A stretch of DNA of 64,000 nt. It comes from Scortum barcoo. Lineage: Eukaryota; Chordata; Actinopteri; Centrarchiformes; Terapontidae. Below, in pieces: positions 57,901 to 64,000 of this stretch. The stretch lies in NCBI GenBank assembly GCA_023238725.1, contig CM041531.1, positions 1,829,602 through 1,893,601 of the forward strand. Direction: 5' to 3'. Positions within the stretch are counted from its first letter, which is position 1. Each line of letters begins with the position of its first letter. A program made the position numbers and the translations under genes. The notes beneath the pieces were generated by a model. That model did not search any database, was not told the origin of the DNA, and saw nothing but the letters and a program-made list of their open reading frames with translations.

Positions 57901-58457
57901 AAACTGTTTTTCTTTTACTCCCACTGTGATGTGTAAAAGTTAAAACTTAATACTCGACCTGTGAGGCTCTATAAGTTTAGTTTTCTTACTTGATTGAGCT
58001 TTTCAATGCAGGTAATCCTTTTAATAGTTACTCAGGGCACTTCTTCTTTCCTATTTTCTTTCTACGTTTTAATTGTTTTAAATGCTGATCTTGAGTCATC
58101 AATGACCTTTGATGGTAAACATACAGAATAAGATCAGTTATCCTTTAACTAATTTACATTCCTACATTTCTCGCAGCGATCATGACTTCCCTTGTAATTC
58201 CGATTTTTCTGTTTAACAACCTCATTTTAGCTCAGCTGTTCATCAAACAGGCAGATGATGGAGTCCACGGTGGAGCGTATGAGCTGCTGATGACGGGCTG
58301 AAGTGAATAGACGTCTGTGTGAGCGTACCACATACCAGCAGAGGGCAGCGAGTGAGGTGCATTGTGGGAAAGCAAAGGAAAAGGATGGACACTCACCCTG
58401 GGACTGCTGAGAGGACTGGTGGACAGCCCGGAGGACGCTCCGCTGATCGACCGCGAT
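42237..58457 (-). CDS. brsk2: BRSK2 (SAD-A) Ser/Thr kinase, C-terminal half
   Basis: BRSK2 is an AMPK-related neuronal kinase activated by LKB1, acting in axon/dendrite polarity, vesicle release and cell cycle. Exons in transcript order: 58457-58397, 55205-54918 (cassette), 54781-54571, 54062-54014, 52636-52513, 51247-51067, 49315-49223, 45479-45432 (microexon), 42768-42545 and 42259-42237 (alternative ends). The residues are diagnostic: SGASSGLSTSPLSSPR, LNSIKNSFLGSPRFHRR, SPELAKKSWFGNF, DKPLSSIKADIVHAFLS, FQKPVKFQVDITYTE, GPSRRFKRVVETIQAQLL. The end SPLSNFFDVIKQLFSDEKN marks BRSK2 rather than BRSK1. All phases agree. The kinase domain, UBA domain and the exon before SRSISGASSG are not in the window, so they lie beyond 64000. 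Confidence 0.95.
42545..42768 (-). CDS. brsk2: brsk2 alternative long terminal exon (SPLSNFFDVIKQLFSDEKN)
   Basis: The acceptor is GTGTAG and the exon enters in phase 1. It encodes SPLSNFFDVIKQLFSDEKN, then a Pro/Ser-rich tail ending KMAASNRTQEQP and TAA (42547-42545). It matches the end of the canonical mammalian BRSK2 isoform (…REQP). The SPLSNFF exon lies upstream of the IIHNNY exon, so the choice is between stopping here and splicing past it. Confidence 0.92.
42769..49222 (-). other. brsk2: brsk2 introns near the 3' end
   Basis: Apart from the 48-nt microexon this holds only noncoding sequence: a purine-rich GAGGAGG tract at 42841-42900, a (CA)n tract at about 45291-45322, a (GT)n run at 47340-47365, one at 48374-48411 and one at 48949-48974. 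No second alternative exon was convincingly seen. Confidence 0.5.
45432..45479 (-). CDS. brsk2: brsk2 48-nt microexon (DGSQRSASLPSKSSKR)
   Basis: CTCTCAG|AT … CGTG|GTAAGA gives a 48-nt exon, phase 1 in and out, encoding GSQRSASLPSKSSKR. The mammalian protein has DTTNCMEMMTGRLSKC in this position, which I did not find in this intron. The serine/basic content (RSAS, KSSKR) would suit phosphorylation or acidic-partner binding. Because it is a multiple of three, skipping keeps the frame. Confidence 0.7.
49223..49315 (-). CDS. brsk2: brsk2 exon, end of the KA1-like region
   Basis: After CTCGTCAG the exon encodes GPSRRFKRVVETIQAQLLSS and NDQPGIQPQIS, ending TCTG|GTAAGT (phase 1). This is the last helix of the C-terminal AMPK-like (KA1-type) region, strongly conserved in BRSK kinases. 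The upstream intron is short-repeat rich, with a CA tract at 48949-48974. Confidence 0.94.
51067..51247 (-). CDS. brsk2: brsk2 exon, KA1-like region core
   Basis: It encodes IPSLSHSVISQTSFRAEYKS, then PTVFQKPVKFQVDITYTE and NGIYSVTFTLLS. It is 181 nt, phase 0 in and phase 1 out (CTCTCAG|GTAAAC). It is highly similar to mammalian BRSK2, with no sign of damage. Confidence 0.96.
52513..52636 (-). CDS. brsk2: brsk2 exon, SWFGNF segment
   Basis: It encodes LAKKSWFGNFINLEKEEQIF and DKPLSSIKADIVHAFLS. It is 124 nt, phase 2 in and phase 0 out (CTCTCC|GTAAGT). It begins the C-terminal autoregulatory region. The sequence is near-identical to the mammalian protein. Confidence 0.96.
54014..54062 (-). 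CDS. brsk2: brsk2 49-nt exon (VPTQEDMSSLTPDSSPE)
   Basis: CACAG|TTCCCACC … CCAGA|GTGAGT. It encodes PTQEDMSSLTPDSSPE, matching mammalian PTPEEMSNLTPESSPE. Phase 1 in, phase 2 out. Confidence 0.95.
54571..54781 (-). CDS. brsk2: brsk2 proline-rich exon with a compensated frame shift
   Basis: The exon is 211 nt, phase 0 in and phase 1 out. Its 3' two-thirds encode DSPAGTPSPTPPPSPSIGG and LNSIKNSFLGSPRFHRRKMQ, clearly BRSK2. At the 5' end the correct frame gives VTPTPSP, but the next stretch (about 54760-54710) reads a non-family sequence. The family peptide RGSPLPTPKGTPVHT is present there in the +2 frame. One base missing from a C run near 54762 and one extra in GCCATGC (54716-54710) would explain this, so the net frame is preserved. 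Confidence 0.9.
54918..55205 (-). CDS. brsk2: brsk2 96-codon Ser/Pro cassette exon
   Basis: A pyrimidine-rich acceptor (TTTTTCATCCCCCCCCAG) opens a 288-nt exon, phase 0 in and out, ending CCC|GTGTGAGG. It encodes SPDLCQSPNCSPTHSPE and a basic Pro/Thr-rich stretch (PRTPNSYQPKMGSPLMHPR, KPKVSEKPLQ) up to GSCIPNSSP. It would sit between SSPR and VTP of mammalian BRSK2, where the human protein I remember has nothing. A splice two bases later (GT|GTGAGG) is also possible but breaks the phase. Confidence 0.65.
58397..58457 (-). CDS. brsk2: brsk2 exon SRSISGASSGLSTSPLSSPR
   Basis: TTTGTGCAG|A … CCCAGG|GTGAGT. It is 61 nt: the first A completes an arginine codon (phase 2 in), then SRSISGASSGLSTSPLSSPR, phase 0 out. 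This is the first brsk2 exon, counting from the 5' end of the gene, that is inside the window. The preceding exon (…MAQHGQ in mammals) was not found. Confidence 0.94.
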
Positions 58458-59898
58458 CTGCACAAAACACACACAAAGTCAGATCAAACACACACTGAAC
58501 AACACACTACTCGACAACAACACACACACATAAACACACACAACAGGTGCACACAAAATCCCCAAACCTCTTTGTGTAGCTGCTTTAGAAATCCAACTAA
58601 AGTGAACTGGGAGCAGATTGAAGGTTATTTGATCTCAGGCGGAGAAAAGTGACTCAAACGAGGACAAATGTGTTGGAGGAAGCTCGTTCTTTTAGTTTCT
58701 CTGCTGTAGTTTCCACAAACTCTTTTATTGCTTCTTCCCTCAGCAGAACATCGCTCTCTGCTCACTTCCTCTCAGCTTTAGCGCACACTTTTTACCTGCC
58801 GCTCCCACTTCATCTCTCTTTTTTAATACAGTGAAACTGTCCTGTAATGTTTTTAGTGTTTCCTGAGCAGAAAAGAGGACCCTGCATCACAGTTCGGGTC
58901 TCTGATTTGGGTGATTCTCACACAATCGATGATCAATCAACCTCACAGACTTCCTGAACCGATCAGTGAATGTTTGGATGAGCTGAACCTCGTTAACGTC
59001 TATTTAAGGTGGACTGTGTTTCAATAACTAGTATGGTTTTCTGAAATTGATTTTGGTGGACAGTTAAAGCAGCTAATTGTCTATGAAAAGGGGTTTCTTC
59101 CTGTGATGACCCATCTGCAGCTCCCTTCGGCTTTTATGGAGATTTACAGCGAGCATTACAGTTCAGCTCATAGTTTAGGGCTCATTTTCAGAGACAGACT
59201 CAGTCAGAGAGCAGCTGGTGAACAGAGCAGCATTTAGATTTCCCTCAGGAGGAGATGGAGACCAAACACAGAGCTAAAAGAGAGACAGTATTGGACTTTT
59301 ATTTATCAGGAGACACAAACACATGAAAACAAGAAGGTTCATTTTTGAACTGATTCTGCTGGATGTGGAAATAAACAAATATCTGCTCACAAGTTCAAAG
59401 TTTCAACAGTTTTTCTTTGTCCTCACGTCCAGCAGCCTCCATCACTCTTTAGTGGATCAATAGGTTTGATAGGTTTACTTTTAGCAAGTTTTAGCATCAC
59501 TTTAGCGTGTGTGCTTGTTTCTTTTTGTCTCTTATGTATGTTCATGTATGTTTGGGACGGCTGCAAGCTGGATTTAATGTGCATGTTAACATTTTGGCAC
59601 AATATGAAAACTTCACTTATTTAAAAAATGCTTATCTATTATATATTAAATAAATGTGAATATCTGACCTGCTGGTGGTGCTAGATAAGAAGTCAGAGGA
59701 TCACAAAATACATTAGGATTCATCCTAACATCCGATATTTTTGAGATATTTCATTTGCTATTGCTGATGGCACAAAGTGTTTTTTTTTTAATCCACTGAT
59801 CATAAAGGATGTTAACATTTACTAACAGTCACACATGAAACACATCCTGAGTTAAAGTCAATATCTATAAATAGTTCAGACATGTCAGCATTAAACTA

Positions 59899-59930
<32 letters not shown>

Positions 59931-62900
59931 AAATTCATTAGCATCGCTTTCTCTTTTCTTCTCTTTATGAGCTTTTTCATTTTTCATTTACGTATCATTA
60001 ACTTTTCATATCTCCCTCCCTCTCTTCCTCTCGTTTGCCCAAATGGCTTTTTTTTTCCTCTCTTTTTTTTTCTGGATCACCCCTCTCTCTCACACACACA
60101 CGCACACACAGGCACACACACACTTCTACCAAAAACCACACAGGCCTGCTGATGTCGTTGGAGACTTTGGGATTTAATTGCCCATAGACTATTTGGCTTT
60201 GTGGGAAGTGAAAAATGGAAACAGTAAATCACAATTAAATATGCTTGAAGACACACACACACATACATGCAGGAGCGATGACATCACTGGAGTTAAATTA
60301 GCTCTTGCAGCTGCGTCGTCGTCATATGAGACGACTTCACACAATCTTCAGTGGGAACCATCAAAGTGCTCCGTGGTAACGTCGGTGATTTTGTTCCTTC
60401 TAATGTATTTTCAATTATTACTTCCTTTCTTTGTTTCTCACAATCAGCCAACATGAGTCACGTTGTAAAAGTGTCGTTTTTTGTTTCTTCGAGCGTCTCC
60501 ACTGAACAAAGTCGTGAATGCAACAACTGACAAATGAAAACGATCATCTCTTTTTTCTAAAGATCTGTCAAAGCCACAGTTTAATGATGCACTTCACATC
60601 TCTTGATGCTTTATTTTGTGACAGTGGCTCTAAACGTCCTTGTTTTCGGTGTAGATTATTTTCTTTCTTCAGTTTAAGTATGAGGATAATCCTACATCAG
60701 CTAAACATCAGCTGTATGATCTTACTCATCCCTCAAATGTCAAAATAATAAAGTTTCCTTGTCTTGTTTTGTCTGTTTTCAGTAAACGTCCTGCAGCTGA
60801 AGTGATCATTGACTCGCTGCTTGCTGATATAATTACTCCTTCCTACAGGTCTGTTGTGTCTGTCTGTTGTGTTGACTCATATCGAGGACGCCACAGTGAG
60901 GAGACACTGTCAGACACTTCAGAGAGAGGAGCTCCCATTAACATGCTCCTCATTAACTGTGACACCCATCCAGTCCACAATCAGCAAACTGGTGCCGGCT
61001 CGTCTTTCAGATCCGAGGATTTAATTCACGGTTCATCACCGTTGATGTGCGTTGGAGAGGAGAGCACAACAAGCTTCATTTTTTTTATGGATCTCCCCAA
61101 TTAGATGATGAGCGAGATAAAGGACTATTCAGTGGGAGTGAGAGCCTTATTTCCATCTCCTGGTTGTGCTCCATCTGCATTTCTGGCAATTCATTTATGC
61201 TAATCTCCACCGAGGCCGCGAACACATCGACAAACTGTGTTTCCCCGGCGCAAGGTCAGCCGAACAGGGAGGCTGGAGACCGCATGATTTATGAAAATTA
61301 CCCCTCACCGTGCTTCATTGAAATAACACACACAACAACAAACAAACAAATATAACCAACACACACACACACACAGACAGACACAGTGAGGAGTGAGGAT
61401 GGGTGGAAGGAAAGAGGAAAGGAAGGAAGGAAGGAAGGAGGGGGAGCGAGAAGAGAAGGAAACAGAAAAGTTAACCTAAAAATACTCCTCGCCCCCCGAG
61501 GGCTGAGGGAGCGACGTCAAAGAGGAGAGTGTGCTATTTTTCTGATTTCACAGAGAGGAAAATCTTCTGCTCCTTCTCTCACAGTAAACACACCGACACA
61601 GACAGTGTTTTACCGTCCTTACCTCACCGCGAACACCGTATGTTTACCCGTAACACTGATGGGAGATAATGTTGATGCTCCACTCGAAATATAAATGACT
61701 AAACTGGTTAAATGCACACAGATTTTTTCTTTAACATGACAGAAATTAGTTTCCACAGATCTGAATCTTGCAGCTCACTTCACATCCAGCAGACACGTCT
61801 AAAGAAACATGTTTTTCTCCTTTCAGCTCTGCTTTGGTCTCCACCAACTCCTGAGTAAAATATCTCTTAGACAATAAATATTCCTGTTTCTTACTGGAAT
61901 GTGGAAACTGCTGCTGTGAACAAAGAGTAAATATGCTAAAACTAAAGATCTGAAGAGCTTTAAGGTCATTGTTATTCTCTTGGAGTAAGTCTTAAACACA
62001 CACTAGGATGACTAGGTCATCAATATATCGACAGGGTCACCAGAGGGCAAGCAAACAAACAAACAGACAGACAAACCTTAGTATGAGCGATAAAAAGAGG
62101 TAATCCTTTGTAGAGGTGTTTGGCAAATGTTAAAGAAATGAGGTGTAAATTAATTAGTTGTTAGCAGCATTTAAAGTCACTATGTCAACAAAGATGTAGA
62201 AGTATCAGCACTGGACTACCTAAATAAAATATGAATGCTGCTGCAAGTAATTATTTTATTTAAAGTTATCTGTCACAATCACATGACATTTTCACACTAT
62301 TATACTAATACAACGAGCCTTTTCAAGACACCAACACTCAATTCAAGTTACACACGAAACGTCTTTCTTTTATTATTTTATAGTACTGGCAGATTCTCTG
62401 TGCTTTTCTTGAGCGGATGCACACACGTTAATGTGTTAGTGTGACATGCTAAAATCACAAGATGTGCTTAAAGAAACAGAATCTTCATTTTCTTCTTTTC
62501 TTATTTGTTGTTTGAGTTTTAGTGGAAACTGAAAAATCTACGTTAACTATTTCTAAGAGGGATAAACCTTTTAGCTACAATAACGTGCTACATATAAAAG
62601 TGAAAGACAAAAACATGTAAAGAAAAAAAAACTTTAGCAAGCACTGAATGCTAAAAAGAAAAACTGAGATCACGGATGGTAAAGAAAAGGGAACAAAATG
62701 GATGTGACACGACAAACAAACTGAGGAAGTACGACGAACAGAGCAGACCAATACCTTTCTTCCTTGCTGCAGTTGCAGTAGCGTTTGTGATATCCAAGCT
62801 TTTACTGAAAACAGATTTGCTAAAAAAGGGGGCAGACAGAAAATCAAGAGACAGACAGAAAGGCAGTCACATAAGGGGATTTCTAACGTCCAGCATGCAG

Positions 62901-64000
62901 CACGGCGAAAACAAACACTGTCAAATAAAATAATAAAAAAACATAAAGAGCAACACAAAAAGTCAGTCCATGCACAGGTTGAGAAATCAGAAGACAAAAA
63001 CCAGGAGGAGGAACACATCCATGGGCCATGCTCGAGTCAGTGGGACATTCAACACACTCCCTCGCTGTGAAAAAAAATATTTTTGTGTATTTTCATTCCT
63101 GCAGTGTGTTTACACGGTTCAATGTTCAACTTTATTTTCTCTGCTGAATCTTTCATCAGCCAGGAGAGAACTCAGAGACGGCAGATTAACAAACTGTGAA
63201 CTCGATCTGCTGCAGAAAAAGAAAACTAAATGCTCGAGATGTTTTTTTGTGAGAAGCTCTGATGATCAGGAGGCTGAGAAAGTGACGCTCTCAGCAGGTG
63301 TGATGCTTTTTAACCACAACGTCACAATTTCATAAAAGAAAAACTGATCTCCTCTCAAGCTGGTTGCAAAGCTCGAGCTGTTTTATTTCATCAGTTATTT
63401 CAATGGAAATGTTCACGATTACTGGATTCACTCTCAGGAGGAGATTCACACACTGACACACTGATGTTTGAGAAAACTGAGAACCAAAATGTTAGAAGCC
63501 AACGAAGTCAGGAGACAGCAGTCAGTGGTACAAATGAACTCTATGAACATATTGTCCTGTTAGCTTATGAGCTAAGTTTGTAAAGCCTTTCCCCATTATG
63601 AGTTTTCTGGGTCAATTTCACACTTTTTGGATCAAACCACCTTCTCATAGCTGCTAAATTCACCCATCAGACTGAGCAAAAAATGAGATTTAAACCACTG
63701 AATGTCCCTTTTATACACAGTCTATGGTCGTTATATCAGTGAAAGTTCGTCCAACTTCAACCTGAGCAGATGTCTAATAAGACTGAACAGGTGAAAACAC
63801 CTGTTTGTGTGTTTCAGGGCCTTTAAGGGATGTTTTCTCCGTCTAGAAGTGTCACATCTGGTGTCTCCTCAGGATGAAATCTGCCAATGTCTTAACTTTA
63901 AGTTTCTTTAGTTTAAAACAAAACACTTCCAGCAGCCGTACAGTCGAACATTAAAGACATAAAGGTTCAATCTTATTAGTGTTAATCAGCATAACAGACT
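58458..64000 (-). other. brsk2: brsk2 intron reaching the window edge
   Basis: About 5.5 kb with no recognised brsk2 exon on the minus strand. It contains CA tracts (59900-59927, 61359-61374 and 60096-60122), a (GGAA)n tract near 61411-61440 and AT-rich DNA. The open frames present lack both family similarity and fitting splice phases. Confidence 0.6.

Noticed and set aside
62755..62804. Possible 50-nt minus-strand exon between a TTTTCAG acceptor and a GTATTG donor, encoding SLDITNATATAARKK.
   Set aside because: It would leave in phase 1, while the next brsk2 exon (58457) needs phase 2. The peptide matches nothing I know in BRSK2.
62575..63018. A 147-codon minus-strand open frame rich in Phe/Leu/Ser.
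   Set aside because: It is a by-product of AT-rich, pyrimidine-biased intron sequence with no recognisable domain or exon borders.
1..64000. tRNA genes, CRISPR-like arrays, operons or viral genes.
   Set aside because: None seen. The only tRNA-like boxes belong to SINE-type repeats (near 1-355 and 15360-15515), and the regular repeats are micro- and minisatellites.

Overview
This is vertebrate nuclear DNA, almost certainly from a ray-finned (teleost) fish. Genes are split into many short exons with GT-AG introns. TG/CA microsatellites are dense, a Tc1-type transposon of the kind common in fish genomes sits in an intron, and several degenerate interspersed repeats resemble common fish families. 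There are no bacterial operons, CRISPR arrays or phage genes.

Three protein-coding genes account for the coding signal, and their exons were joined by hand from splice sites, phase and family similarity. (1) About 1.3-19.7 kb, plus strand: a USP6NL/RN-tre-like Rab GTPase-activating protein with 13 coding exons (5686-19652) that join into 561 in-frame codons including the stop. A GC-rich block at 1.2-1.7 kb is the likely promoter and first exon. (2) 23.06-39.3 kb, plus strand: abtb2 (ankyrin repeat and BTB protein 2) with 17 coding exons. It is complete, but the end of exon 2 carries four bases too many for the frame. (3) 64.0-40.1 kb, minus strand: the 3' half of brsk2 (SAD-A/BRSK2 kinase). 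It has the proline-rich region, the C-terminal KA1-like region, a 96-codon cassette exon, a 48-nt microexon and two alternative terminal exons. The kinase and UBA exons lie beyond position 64000.

Genes 1 and 2 run head to tail, separated by about 3 kb. Genes 2 and 3 converge tail to tail, and their likely poly(A) signals are about 55 bp apart near 40.1 kb. Most of the remaining sequence is intron or UTR with repeats: a Tc1 element with 200-bp inverted repeats and a dead transposase (8.5-10.1 kb), a hAT-like MITE candidate (13.1-13.5 kb), a tRNA-derived SINE (15.4 kb), and a local repeat present as several diverged copies in abtb2 intron 1.

I found no wholly new biological system. The points most worth checking are TG repeats lying against several splice sites in two adjacent genes, the abutting 3' ends of abtb2 and brsk2, the brsk2 alternative-exon set, and two local reading-frame anomalies (abtb2 exon 2 and a brsk2 proline-rich exon) that are either assembly errors or real lesions.
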